A program made the position numbers and the translations under genes. Shown piece by piece: positions 1 through 8,615 of a stretch of 8,872 bases of DNA. The first letter of the stretch is position 1, and every line of letters begins with the position of its first letter. The DNA comes from Pseudomonadota bacterium (GTDB lineage Bacteria; Pseudomonadota; Alphaproteobacteria; Rhizobiales; Xanthobacteraceae): the NCBI GenBank assembly GCA_021779635.1, contig JAJYAH010000241.1, forward strand, positions 1-8,872, written 5' to 3'. The notes under the pieces were generated by a model. The model had not been told where the DNA came from, made no database searches, and was given only the letters and a program-made list of their open reading frames with translations.

Positions 1-1
1 G

Positions 2-1417
<1,416 letters not shown>

Positions 1418-1710
1418 GTTCGGATTCCGCATTTAAGACACCTGCCCGGACTCCGTTCCGGGCAGGTTGGGAACCGCAAAATTTTCTTCATCATTTTTGT
1501 TGACGCGATATTTACCACTTTGCTCGAGCGCCCGTTTACCAATGTTTTCGATGTGATGACGCAAACCCCGGCGCTTGCTTGCGTGTATCTCGCGCGCACC
1601 ACCGGTTAACCCCCTCGCAACCTAAATTAGATACCAACAAAAAAGATCGAATTGCACGGAAGTACTGGGTTCGGTCGCCTTTGTGTGTGTAGCGTTGCGT
1701 GAGCATATCG
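1418..1710 (+). other. Spacer between ppdK and the cell-wall hydrolase gene; presumed promoter region
   Basis: This 293-base non-coding stretch holds the ppdK terminator hairpin, an A/T-rich patch at about 1478-1515, a GC-rich middle part, and a second A/T-rich patch at about 1620-1660. It must carry the promoter of the downstream hydrolase gene, since the terminator separates the two genes. A TTGACG hexamer at 1500-1505 resembles a -35 box but has no acceptable -10 at 16-18 bases (a CTCGAG sits there), so no promoter is called. No convincing small ORF, RNA gene or clear CtrA-type TTAA-N7-TTAA site was found. Confidence 0.5.
1440..1467 (+). terminator. Hairpin terminator after ppdK
   Basis: A perfect stem of CCTGCCCGGA (1441-1450) with TCCGGGCAGG (1457-1466), plus an outer A-T pair, closes a 6-base loop. 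It starts 22 bases after the ppdK stop codon. The downstream strand is only loosely T-rich (TTGGG, then an A/T-rich run from 1478), so this is not a textbook U-tract terminator, but stem strength and position make transcript ending the likeliest role. Confidence 0.72.
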
Positions 1711-3165
1711 ATGTTAGAGTTGCGTAACCGGCCGAAGGGCGCGCGTTTCGCGTCTTTCGGCCTTGGTCTTTGCGTCTTCGCATTGATCCCGACAGAAGTC
1801 GGATATCAGGATATCGCATCGCTGCTGGCTCGGCAGCCGGGTGTCGCCGAGCGCTGGCAGAGCCGGGTGTTCTCGGCTGTCGCCAGCATTCAGCTCGCCA
1901 CCTACAGCTTCGAGCGTCCGATCGGGACGTCTTCTCCGCAGGCTCCGACCTTTCAATTGGCCAGCCTCGACAATCGGGGCGTCGACGTCACAGGCACGGT
2001 GACGCGCAATCCGATTGCGCAGCCGCCGCAGCGCTATCAGGCGGCGGATTTCCCCAAGGTCGACCGCACCCTGAAGGGCGATCGCCTCGTCAAGGTCACG
2101 CCCGTACCGGCAGCGCCGGTGGGCGCCGCGCCCGCGAATGAGGATCCATCGACCTCCAACGCATCGGTGATGGGCGCCAAAACCGCTGATGCCGCCCGCT
2201 CTGCCGATCACGCCTCACTCGATCCGGAACTTCAGGCGGCGCTGAGTGCGCCGCCGCTCGCCCAATATGATGTCTCGATGTCGCTCGAAGCCCAGCCGCT
2301 TGACGACCTGAAAGTAGCACCAGATGCGGCGGCCGTTCCGCTTGAGCCCGCGCCGTCGCAGGACGGCTTTTCGGTGAAGACCGCGAGCCTGTATTTCGGA
2401 AGCTCGTCGCTGGGAGCCTCGGCGGAGAGCATGGAGCGCTGGCAGCCGGGAGAGGAGCCGATGGTGGTGTCGCCGGAAGCGCTGCCCGATCCGGACATGA
2501 AGGCGACAGTAGTGTCGCCGGTCGCGGATGAGCCCGCCAAGGCCGCGGCCAGCGGCGAGAGCATCGCCGCCAAGGGCGAAGTCAATTCAGACAATCAGCG
2601 TGCCAAGACTCCGGCCGACCGCCTTGGCCTGTTCGACGAGAAGGCGCGCGCCAAATCCGAGAAATGCCTCGCTGAAGCGGTCTATTTCGAAGCGCGCGGC
2701 GAAGCCGTGCGCGGCCAGATCGCGGTGGCGCAGGTGGTGCTGAACCGTGCGTTCTCCGGCTTCTACCCGACTACGGTGTGCGGCGTGGTTTATCAGAACA
2801 AGCACCGTCATATGGCATGCCAGTTCACCTTCGCTTGCGACAACGTCGCCGACATTGTGCGCGAACCCGACATGTGGGACCGCGCCAAGAGAATCGCCAA
2901 GGCGATGCTCGACGGCCAGCTTTGGCTGCCGGAAGTGGACAAGTCGACCCACTACCACGCCTATTGGGTGCGCCCGTCCTGGGTGAGCGAGATGAAGAAG
3001 ATGTACAAATTCGGCGTCCACACCTTCTACCGGCCGCGCGCCTGGGGCGACGGCAGCGAAGCGCCGAGCTGGGGAACGCCGGCTCAGACCGCGGAAATTT
3101 CGGCGGAACTCGCTGAAGCCGCGAAAAGCACGGCGGAGATGTCGGAGACGACGGTCCGGCGCTAG
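1711..3165 (+). CDS. SleB-type cell-wall hydrolase with N-terminal membrane anchor
   Basis: The 484-residue product ends in a Hydrolase_2 (SleB-like) domain at about residues 314-446. The key signature is CLAEAVYFEARGE (from Cys319), whose invariant Glu in EARGE (E327) is the candidate catalytic acid, followed by GQIAVAQVVLNR, a VCGVVYQN segment and CQFTFACD. Known family members are lytic transglycosylases or amidases that cut peptidoglycan; SleB itself opens spore cortex, but such domains are common in non-sporing alphaproteobacteria, where the role is wall remodelling. Residues 5-12 are basic (RNRPKGAR) and about 13-27 are hydrophobic without a clear cleavage site, so the protein is probably anchored in the inner membrane facing the periplasm. 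Residues about 35-313 are rich in Ala, Pro, Ser and acidic residues and look like a disordered linker. The ATG at 1711 is preferred, with a weak GTGAG 7 bases before it; an in-frame GTG at 1699 would add four residues but has no ribosome site. It converges on nadC. Confidence 0.88.
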   Translation: MLELRNRPKGARFASFGLGLCVFALIPTEVGYQDIASLLARQPGVAERWQSRVFSAVASIQLATYSFERPIGTSSPQAPTFQLASLDNRGVDVTGTVTRNPIAQPPQRYQAADFPKVDRTLKGDRLVKVTPVPAAPVGAAPANEDPSTSNASVMGAKTADAARSADHASLDPELQAALSAPPLAQYDVSMSLEAQPLDDLKVAPDAAAVPLEPAPSQDGFSVKTASLYFGSSSLGASAESMERWQPGEEPMVVSPEALPDPDMKATVVSPVADEPAKAAASGESIAAKGEVNSDNQRAKTPADRLGLFDEKARAKSEKCLAEAVYFEARGEAVRGQIAVAQVVLNRAFSGFYPTTVCGVVYQNKHRHMACQFTFACDNVADIVREPDMWDRAKRIAKAMLDGQLWLPEVDKSTHYHAYWVRPSWVSEMKKMYKFGVHTFYRPRAWGDGSEAPSWGTPAQTAEISAELAEAAKSTAEMSETTVRR

Positions 3166-3214
3166 AGGAAGCCCGCAGCGCCAGCGACGACGGCGAAGCC
3201 GTTGCGTGGAGAGC

Positions 3215-4093
3215 TCACGCATCGATATCCAAGGCGACGTCGAAGTTCGGCGCCGAATGCGTCAGCGCCCCGGACGAGGCATAGTCCACGCCGGTCGCCG
3301 CGATCTTCGCGATCGAACCTTGCGTGACGTCGCCGGAAGCTTCCAGCACCACGCGCCCCCGGGCCAGTTTCACCGCCTCGGTCAGATCGGCGATATTCAT
3401 ATTGTCGAGCAGCACAACGTCGGCCAAACCGGTATCGAGTACTTCGCGCAGTTGGGCGATGGTATCGACCTCGATCTCGACCTTGACCAGATGCCCGGTA
3501 TGCGCTCGCGCGCGCTGCAGCACTGCAGTGACGCTGCCGGCGACCGCGATGTGGTTGTCCTTGATCAGGATCGCATCATCGAGCCCGAAGCGATGATTGA
3601 AACCGCCACCGCAGCGCACGGCATATTTCTCCAACGCGCGCAGGCCGGGCGTGGTCTTGCGGGTACAGCAGATACGCATTTTGGTCCCGACGGTATGGCG
3701 GACGTAGTCGGCGGTGAGGGTGGCGATACCGGACAACCGGCCGACAAAATTCAGCGCGGTGCGCTCACCGGTCAGCACGGCGCGCGCGGGCCCCGAAATC
3801 GTCAATACCTGCACGCCCGCGGCGACCGTCCCGCCATCGCGAAAATGAGTCTGGATGCTGATATCCGGCGACAATTTTTGAAACACCGCAACCGCCAGCG
3901 GCAATCCGGCGATCACGCCCGATTGCCGCGCCACCAGGATGGCATGGGCCTGGGTGGTTTCCGGAATGGTGGCCATCGAGGTGATATCGCCGGCGCGTCC
4001 GAGATCTTCGTTGAGCGCGCGCTGCACGGCTTCGTCGATCGCGAGCGGCGACAGAAAGGCTTCCGGATGCAGGAGCGAGGCGGCTGTTGTCAT
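3215..4093 (-). CDS. nadC: Nicotinate-nucleotide pyrophosphorylase (carboxylating), quinolinate phosphoribosyltransferase
   Basis: Converts quinolinate + PRPP to nicotinate mononucleotide, CO2 and PPi, the last step of the NadA-NadB-NadC pathway, in the cytoplasm. From the chosen ATG it has 292 residues, close to the family's usual 280-300. The order of motifs fits: N-terminal open-face sandwich, then a barrel with ERTALNF (110-116), TRKTTPGLR (144-152), GGGFNHR (162-168), LIKDNHI (176-182), EIEVD (206-210), LLDNM (228-232) and EASGDVT (251-257); Arg, His-Arg and Lys of the middle three bind quinolinate and PRPP in known structures. It is the last gene of the operon. The start is uncertain: ATG 4093 has GGAAG 8 bases upstream, ATG 4111 (298 residues) has GGAA 6 bases upstream, and a TTG at 4123 (302 residues) would directly abut the nadB stop codon. 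I chose 4093 because the sequence before it lacks family-like character. ModD and nicotinate phosphoribosyltransferase are related, but context and motifs favour NadC. Confidence 0.95.
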   Translation of the reverse strand: MTTAASLLHPEAFLSPLAIDEAVQRALNEDLGRAGDITSMATIPETTQAHAILVARQSGVIAGLPLAVAVFQKLSPDISIQTHFRDGGTVAAGVQVLTISGPARAVLTGERTALNFVGRLSGIATLTADYVRHTVGTKMRICCTRKTTPGLRALEKYAVRCGGGFNHRFGLDDAILIKDNHIAVAGSVTAVLQRARAHTGHLVKVEIEVDTIAQLREVLDTGLADVVLLDNMNIADLTEAVKLARGRVVLEASGDVTQGSIAKIAATGVDYASSGALTHSAPNFDVALDIDA

Positions 4094-4123
4094 GATGCGG
4101 GCTTCCAACATGCAGGTTTCCAA

Positions 4124-5734
4124 TCAGGCGTTCACGGGTTGCGCCGACCGCGCCGGAATGCCGTCCGCCAGTGACGCCGCGAGATCCCGCGCCGCCGCCA
4201 GCGTCGTCATGGTGCGATGCGCCAGCGCAGGCTTTTCGGCGGGATGATCGATGCGATATTGCGCGCCGCGGCTTTCACGCCGTGCCCATGCCGATGCCGC
4301 CACCAGCAGCGCCGTGGTCGCCATGTTACGCAGCGCAATGTTGCCGGTATCCCGCTCGATGTCAGCGAACGACCGCACCGCTTCCGCCAGCCGGTGGCCC
4401 TCGCGGATGACGCCGACATGCGAGGTCATCATCGCCCGAAGGTTTGCCTCGGTGAGCGGCGGCATGGAGCAATTTCGCGGTGTGACCGACGCCATCGACA
4501 CGCGCGATGGCGCGGCGACGGTCTGGCCCGCGATATCCTCGGCGATGCGCGCGGCATAGACCACGGCCTCGAGCAGTGAGTTCGATGCCAGCCTGTTGGC
4601 GCCATGCGCGCCGGTGCATGACACTTCGCCGCCCGCCCACAGTCCCTTCAGCGAAGTGCGGCCATGAGCATCCACCGCGATGCCGCCCATATGATAATGC
4701 GCGGCAGGCGCCACCGGGATCGGTTGTCTCGCCGGGTCGATGCCGGCGGCGATGCAGCTTGCATGGACGGTGGGGAATTTCTCGGCGAAATGCGGGCCGA
4801 GTGCGGTGGTAGCGTCGAGGAAGGCGCCATGGCCGGCGGCAATTTCCGCGAATACGCCGCGCGCCACAACATCGCGCGGCGCCAGCTCGGCAAGCGGATG
4901 CCGCCCCAGCATGAAGCGCTCGCCCTGGTCGTTGATCAAGGTCGCGCCTTCGCCGCGGAGCGCTTCGGTCGCCAGCGGCGCCGGGTCTCGGCCGACCATG
5001 ATCGCGGTCGGATGAAACTGCACGAATTCCGGATCGGCGATCACGGCCCCGGCGCGCGCGGCGATCGCAAGCCCGAGGCCACGGGCCTCTGCCGGATTGG
5101 TCGTGACCGCATAGAGATGTCCGATGCCGCCGGTCGCCAGCACCACCGTACGCCCCACAACGATGACCGGCTTTGCGGTGGCGTCGGCAACCTCCCGCAA
5201 TTGCAGTTCGGTAACCGCGCCATCCTCGGTCAACAGCGCTTCGGCGATGTAACCTTCGATTACCCGGATCGAAGGTGCGTTGCGCACCGCCTCGATCAGC
5301 GCGGCGATGATCGCCTTGCCGGCCATGTCGCCACGCACATGCACGATGCGTCGCGCGGAATGCGCGGCTTCCCGGCCGACCGCGAGCTTGCCTTCGAGAT
5401 CGCGATCGAACGGAACGCCATAATGCAGCAGGTCGTGGATACGGGCGCCGGCTTCACGCGCCAATCCCAGCGCCACCGCCTGATCGACCAGGCCAGCGCC
5501 GACCGCGACCGTGTCGGCGGCGTGCGCTTCCGCGCTGTCGCCTTCGGCCACCGCCGCCGCGATACCGCCTTGTGCCCACGCCGTCGAGGCGCCTTCGCCC
5601 AGTGGTGCTGCCGAAATCAGCGTAACGGGGCGCGGCGCCAGTTTCAGCGCGCAGAACAGTCCGGCCAGGCCGCCGCCGACGATGACGACATCGTCGGCGT
5701 TGCGGGTGAAGTCATTTCTGAACGTGTTAGCCAT
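4124..5734 (-). CDS. nadB: L-aspartate oxidase
   Basis: An FAD-dependent enzyme that oxidises L-aspartate to iminoaspartate, using oxygen or fumarate as acceptor, and hands it to NadA. The 536 residues match the usual length of about 530-540. Seen in order: Rossmann FAD motif [12 protein letters not shown] (14-25), the [12 protein letters not shown] signature (50-61), [12 protein letters not shown] (125-136), FHPTA with His241, LRGEGA (259-264), LAPRDVVAR with the likely catalytic Arg287, AAHYHMGG with His346 (344-350), and the FAD-binding C-terminal segment [17 protein letters not shown] (374-390), then a helical C-terminal domain. Succinate dehydrogenase/fumarate reductase flavoproteins share this fold, but there is no partner iron-sulfur subunit and the neighbours are nadA and nadC. 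The ATG at 5734 is chosen because GGAAG lies 8 bases upstream; an in-frame GTG at 5782 would put 16 extra residues, encoded by a palindromic repeat, before the FAD domain. It lies 61 bases after nadA, and its stop abuts possible nadC starts, suggesting translational coupling. Confidence 0.97.
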   Translation of the reverse strand: MANTFRNDFTRNADDVVIVGGGLAGLFCALKLAPRPVTLISAAPLGEGASTAWAQGGIAAAVAEGDSAEAHAADTVAVGAGLVDQAVALGLAREAGARIHDLLHYGVPFDRDLEGKLAVGREAAHSARRIVHVRGDMAGKAIIAALIEAVRNAPSIRVIEGYIAEALLTEDGAVTELQLREVADATAKPVIVVGRTVVLATGGIGHLYAVTTNPAEARGLGLAIAARAGAVIADPEFVQFHPTAIMVGRDPAPLATEALRGEGATLINDQGERFMLGRHPLAELAPRDVVARGVFAEIAAGHGAFLDATTALGPHFAEKFPTVHASCIAAGIDPARQPIPVAPAAHYHMGGIAVDAHGRTSLKGLWAGGEVSCTGAHGANRLASNSLLEAVVYAARIAEDIAGQTVAAPSRVSMASVTPRNCSMPPLTEANLRAMMTSHVGVIREGHRLAEAVRSFADIERDTGNIALRNMATTALLVAASAWARRESRGAQYRIDHPAEKPALAHRTMTTLAAARDLAASLADGIPARSAQPVNA

Positions 5735-5742
5735 GGCTCGAT

Positions 5743-5747
5743 CTTCC
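5743..5747 (-). promoter_or_regulatory. Ribosome binding site deciding the nadB start
   Basis: On the minus strand this reads GGAAG, with 8 bases to the ATG at 5734. No comparable site precedes the upstream in-frame GTG at 5782, which lies next to the palindrome, so the shorter nadB is preferred. Confidence 0.6.
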
Positions 5748-5754
5748 GCCGTTC

Positions 5755-5779
5755 GTCGTCCCGCGAACGCGGAGACGAC
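5755..5779. repeat. Palindromic (REP-like) element between nadA and nadB
   Basis: GTCGTCCCGC (5755-5764) pairs with GCGGAGACGAC (5769-5779) around a GAAC loop, giving ten pairs with one bulged A at 5773. It fills much of the 61-base nadA-nadB gap. From memory, its core CCCGCGAACGCGG resembles the very common dispersed intergenic palindrome of Bradyrhizobium and Rhodopseudomonas genomes, here with some decay; I could not check this by search. In the nad transcript it would form a stable hairpin after the nadA stop, which could act on mRNA stability or partial termination, although no U-tract follows it. Confidence 0.55.
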
Positions 5780-5795
5780 CACGCCCTGTTGAAAT

Positions 5796-6905
5796 TCAGT
5801 TCTTCAGATTGATCATCCGCTCGACCGCACGCCGCGCCTTCTCGGCGATGAGCGGATCGATGGTGACTTCCTCACGCAGGTTGACCAGGCTGTCGAGAAT
5901 CTTGGGCAGCGTGATCCGCTTCATGTGCGGGCACAGATTGCACGGCCGCACCATCTCGACATCAGGCAGTTCGGCCTGGACGTTGTCGGCCATCGAGCAT
6001 TCGGTGATCATCACCACGCGTTTCGGATGCTTGTTGCGGACCCAATTGATCATGTGCGCGGTCGAGCCGGTGAAATCGGCCTCGGCCAGCACGTCGGGCG
6101 GACACTCCGGATGGGCGATGATCTGCACCGATGGATCGGCCTCGCGATAGGCGCGCAGCTCGTCGCCGGTGAAACGCTCATGCACTTCGCAGGCGCCCTT
6201 CCAGGCGATAATCTTGACGTGCGTCTGCGAGGCGACATATTTCGCCAGATACTGGTCCGGCAGGAAGATCACGGTCGGCGCATCGAGGCTCTCCACCACC
6301 TGCACAGCGTTGGAGGAGGTGCAGCAGATGTCGACTTCGGCCTTCACGTCGGCCGAGGTGTTGACATAGGCCACGACAGGCACGCCGGGAAAGCGTTCGC
6401 GCAACAGCCGTACGTCCGCGCCCGTGATGCTCGACGCCAGCGAACAGCCGGCCCGCGAATCCGGAATCAGAACCGTCTTGTTGGGGTTCAGGATCTTCGA
6501 GGTTTCCGCCATGAAGTGCACACCACACTGCACGATGATGTCGGACTTCACCTTGGTGGCTTCGATCGCGAGCTGCAGCGAGTCGCCACCGATGTCGGCG
6601 ACGCAATGGAAAATCTCCGGCGTCTGATAATTGTGCGCCAGGATCACCGCGCCGCGGGCCTGCTTTAGTTCATTGATCGCCTTGACATAGGGCGCCATGA
6701 ACGGCCACTCGACCGGTGAAATCACGGTCTTGACCCGCTCATAAAGATGCGCGGTCGCGCGTTCGACCTCGGGCGTCCACTGCAGCGACGGCACCGGCAG
6801 CGCACGCGCGCGCTCGGCGGAACTGACGCGATAGCTCGCCGGCGTCGTCGAATGTCCGCGAACTCTTCCGAAATCATCGGGACCGTAGATTCCAGTGATC
6901 GGCAT
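5796..6905 (-). CDS. nadA: Quinolinate synthase
   Basis: A 4Fe-4S dehydratase-type enzyme that condenses iminoaspartate with dihydroxyacetone phosphate to quinolinate in the cytoplasm. The product has 369 residues; the core begins near residue 68, so about 65 residues form an N-terminal extension relative to compact archaeal or Thermotoga enzymes of about 300. Three cluster ligands are visible: Cys127 in [12 protein letters not shown], Cys195 in [11 protein letters not shown] (Cys194 adjacent), and Cys325 in [14 protein letters not shown] (Cys322 is a nearby alternative). The substrate-binding HNYQ (91-94), the [11 protein letters not shown] loop (147-157), [11 protein letters not shown] (214-224) and HPECPPDV (265-272) are also present, so the enzyme looks intact. 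The ATG at 6905 is chosen over the TTG-type upstream opening at 6947 because AAAGGAG stands 6 bases before it and the longer form would run through the presumed operator. It is the first gene of the nadA-nadB-nadC operon. Confidence 0.97.
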   Translation of the reverse strand: MPITGIYGPDDFGRVRGHSTTPASYRVSSAERARALPVPSLQWTPEVERATAHLYERVKTVISPVEWPFMAPYVKAINELKQARGAVILAHNYQTPEIFHCVADIGGDSLQLAIEATKVKSDIIVQCGVHFMAETSKILNPNKTVLIPDSRAGCSLASSITGADVRLLRERFPGVPVVAYVNTSADVKAEVDICCTSSNAVQVVESLDAPTVIFLPDQYLAKYVASQTHVKIIAWKGACEVHERFTGDELRAYREADPSVQIIAHPECPPDVLAEADFTGSTAHMINWVRNKHPKRVVMITECSMADNVQAELPDVEMVRPCNLCPHMKRITLPKILDSLVNLREEVTIDPLIAEKARRAVERMINLKN

Positions 6906-6911
6906 GGCGGT

Positions 6912-6918
6912 CTCCTTT
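6912..6918 (-). promoter_or_regulatory. Strong ribosome binding site of nadA
   Basis: On the minus strand the sequence reads AAAGGAG with a 6-base spacer to the ATG at 6905. This is the best Shine-Dalgarno sequence in the window and fixes the nadA start. Confidence 0.85.
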
Positions 6919-6925
6919 GGAACTC

Positions 6926-6953
6926 CTAATATACTCAATATGAGCATAATTAG
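6926..6953. promoter_or_regulatory. Candidate operator of the nadABC operon (near-palindrome)
   Basis: The core TACTCAATATGAGCA (6932-6946) is a near-perfect inverted repeat centred at 6939: ATACTCA and TGAGCAT arms, 6 of 7 pairs matching, around a 3-base spacer. The outer flanks CTAA (6926-6929) and TTAG (6950-6953) are also complementary, one base out of register. It sits 21 bases upstream of the nadA ATG in the only clearly A/T-rich part of the upstream region, so a bound protein would block the promoter or early transcription. A minus-strand TATATT (6933-6928) inside it could be a -10 box, but no good -35 is seen. Alphaproteobacteria are known to control nad genes with a regulator called NadQ; assignment to NadQ is inference from position and symmetry. 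Confidence 0.6.
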
Positions 6954-7067
6954 GTTTTGAGAAATCCGGCCTCACAGGGCCGGCGGTTTCTTAAAGCTGC
7001 CAAACGGTATTGCGAACCAACGCGCAGCTCTGCGGAGGGTTCGCCGCGTCACAAGGAAACAGACTTA

Positions 7068-7082
7068 TCCTCATAACGAGCA
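7068..7082. promoter_or_regulatory. Possible second, degenerate operator half-palindrome
   Basis: TCCTCATAACGAGCA has the same 6-3-6 geometry as the nadA operator core and matches it at 11 of 15 positions, keeping CTCA and GAGCA. The centres are 136 bases apart. A match of this quality could arise by chance in a 411-base region, so the call is tentative. Confidence 0.25.
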
Positions 7083-7316
7083 AATCGAATATAGCATGCA
7101 TCCCGTGGCTGCGCTAGGCGGCCAAACGGCCAAATCGTCACGGCTGCCCACTGTCATTTGCAACGCTGCATTGCGGTGGAAAGTTTTGGCCGCCATCGCC
7201 GTTGGGATTTCCATGCCGATGCATTAACTTGGCGGGGATGTTGATCTGCCGGCGGTTTTCGTCCCCCCGCACGTCGACATCTCTCGTGCGATCCGCACCA
7301 ACCATCGGGGAACTGG

Positions 7317-8567
7317 ATGACCGCGACTGAGGGCAAGCCGCGTCTGTCTCCCTCTGCCGCGACCTGGCGGACACCGCTGGTGATCGTGGTGTGCGGCTGC
7401 CTGATCGGCATGCTGACATTCGGGCCGCGCTCCACCTTCGGCTTCTTCATGCAGCCGATGAGCCGCGAATTTTCGTGGGGCCGCGACGTGTTCGGTCTGG
7501 CGCTCGCGATCCAGAATCTGCTGTGGGGAATCGGCCAGCCGATCTCCGGCGCGATCGCAGACCGGTTCGGCAGCTTGCGCGTGATCTCGGCCGGCGCGGT
7601 GATGTATGCCGCAGGCCTGATCACGATGCGCTATGCCGCCACGCCGTTGTCGCTTGATCTCAGCGCCGGCGTTTTGATCGGCTTGGGACTGTCCGGCTGT
7701 TCGTTCAACCTGGTGCTGTCGGCGTTCGGAAAGCTTATGCCGCCGGAATGGCGCGGCGTCGCGCTCGGCGCCGGCACCGCGGCGGGCTCGTTCGGGCAAT
7801 TCGTGTTTGCGCCGTTCGGCGTCGCGATGCTCGATAATTTCGGCTGGCAGCCGGCCCTGATCGTGTTTGCCGGTTTGATGCTGCTGGTGGTGCCGTTGTC
7901 GCTGGCGCTGGCAACGCCGACCTCGGATTCGAGCGTTGTCGCCGCGACCGACCAGCAGACATTCAAGCATGCACTGGCCGAGGCATTCGGTCATCGGTCC
8001 TATGTGTTGCTGGTGCTCGGTTTCTTTACCTGCGGATTTCAGCTGGCGTTCATCACCGTGCATCTGCCGGCCTATATGGTCGATCGCGGCATGCCGGTTC
8101 AAACCGGCGGCTGGGTGATCGCCGTCATCGGCCTGTTCAACATCATAGGCTCGCTCAGCGTCGGATGGCTGCAGACCAGGTTGCCGAAGCGCTATATCCT
8201 CTCAGCGATCTACTTCGCCCGTGCGATGTCGATCGTGGCGTTCATCACCTTTCCGATCACCACCTCTTCAGCGATCGCATTCGGCGTTGTCACCGGCCTG
8301 ACCTGGCTGTCGACCGTGCCGCCGACCTCAAGCCTGGTCGCCTTGATGTTCGGGACCCGCTGGCTTGCGACGCTTTACGGCTTCGCATTTTTCAGCCATC
8401 AGGTCGGCGGCTTCCTCGGCGTTCTGCTTGGCGGTATCGTGTTCGAGAAATTCGGGTCGTACACGCCGATCTGGTGGCTGTCGGTGCTGTTCGGCCTGCT
8501 GTCGGCGCTGATCAACCTGCCGATCATTGAGGCGCCGATGACGCGCCCGGTTGCACAACCGGCATAG
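7317..8567 (+). CDS. Major facilitator superfamily transporter, monocarboxylate/oxalate-formate-like
   Basis: The 416-residue product is a 12-helix inner-membrane secondary transporter. Hydrophobic segments start near residue 20 and continue in two groups of about six, separated by a polar central loop at about 200-228. Motif A of the superfamily is visible between helices 2 and 3 (GAIADRFGSLR, residues 78-88). The start FGPRSTFGFFMQPMSREFSWGR (in two parts, 35-56) recalls the FGVFFxPL..EFGWSR region of MCT/OFA carboxylate carriers, so a short organic anion is a reasonable guess, but no substrate can be read. ATG 7317 has GGGGA 5 bases upstream. It is divergent from nadA and lies 48 bases before an AcuI-type reductase gene, most likely in one transcript. 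A role in NAD precursor transport is possible from the divergent position, but the family likeness and partner gene favour a carboxylate. Confidence 0.88.
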   Translation: MTATEGKPRLSPSAATWRTPLVIVVCGCLIGMLTFGPRSTFGFFMQPMSREFSWGRDVFGLALAIQNLLWGIGQPISGAIADRFGSLRVISAGAVMYAAGLITMRYAATPLSLDLSAGVLIGLGLSGCSFNLVLSAFGKLMPPEWRGVALGAGTAAGSFGQFVFAPFGVAMLDNFGWQPALIVFAGLMLLVVPLSLALATPTSDSSVVAATDQQTFKHALAEAFGHRSYVLLVLGFFTCGFQLAFITVHLPAYMVDRGMPVQTGGWVIAVIGLFNIIGSLSVGWLQTRLPKRYILSAIYFARAMSIVAFITFPITTSSAIAFGVVTGLTWLSTVPPTSSLVALMFGTRWLATLYGFAFFSHQVGGFLGVLLGGIVFEKFGSYTPIWWLSVLFGLLSALINLPIIEAPMTRPVAQPA

Positions 8568-8604
8568 ACCGTTCAAGGTTCATCGGTTCAAGAAACAAGC
8601 ATCA

Positions 8605-8609
8605 GGGAG
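8605..8609 (+). promoter_or_regulatory. Ribosome binding site of the acuI-like gene
   Basis: GGGAG lies 6 bases before the GTG at 8616 and only 3 bases before the in-frame GTG at 8613, which decides the start in favour of 8616. Confidence 0.55.
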
Positions 8610-8615
8610 TGCGTG

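Larger units (their letters stand above)
6906..7316. other. Divergent intergenic region between nadA and the MFS transporter gene
   Basis: This 411-base stretch has no supportable ORF. From the nadA side it holds the nadA ribosome site and operator; a short hairpin CCGGCC/GGCCGG (6966-6971 with 6978-6983); a weaker operator-like site at 7068-7082; two GGCCAAA copies at 7120-7126 and 7128-7134, the first of which extends to an inverted match at 7185-7194; and the MFS ribosome site GGGGA at 7307-7311, 5 bases before its ATG. A TTGGGA (7202-7207) with TAACTT (7225-7230) at 17 bases is a weak candidate promoter for the MFS gene. No RNA gene or riboswitch was recognised. Confidence 0.5.

Noticed and set aside
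1470..1503. GGAAC at 1470-1474 with GTT at 1499-1501 as an EcfG (general stress) promoter
   Set aside because: The spacing is about 24 bases instead of 16-17.
1500..1528. TTGACG as a -35 box for the hydrolase gene
   Set aside because: The position for a -10 at 16-18 bases is GC-rich (CTCGAG) with no TATAAT-like hexamer.
1600..1625. CtrA-like site GTTAACC upstream of the hydrolase gene
   Set aside because: A TTAA at about 1606 is not followed by a second TTAA at 7 bases (GCAA is there).
3158..3202. Possible bidirectional terminator between the hydrolase gene and nadC (GGCGCT/AGCGCC and ACGGC/GCCGT hairpins)
   Set aside because: The first stem has a 13-base loop and includes the stop codon, the second is only 5 pairs, and neither strand has a T-run after it. 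The convergent genes may share a terminator here, but the sequence does not show one convincingly.
4664..5812. Long plus-strand open frame opposite nadB (382 codons)
   Set aside because: Arg/His/Gly-rich composition and full overlap with the well-supported nadB mark it as an antisense shadow; the same holds for 3206-4174 opposite nadC and 5925-6668 opposite nadA.
7224..8102. Minus-strand open frame opposite the MFS gene (292 codons)
   Set aside because: Gln/Arg/His-rich with no domain, lying opposite transmembrane codons; typical shadow.
8571..8590. Three GTTCA words between the MFS gene and acuI
   Set aside because: Spacing of 7 and 8 bases and only 5-base units; too short to separate from chance, with no known motif.
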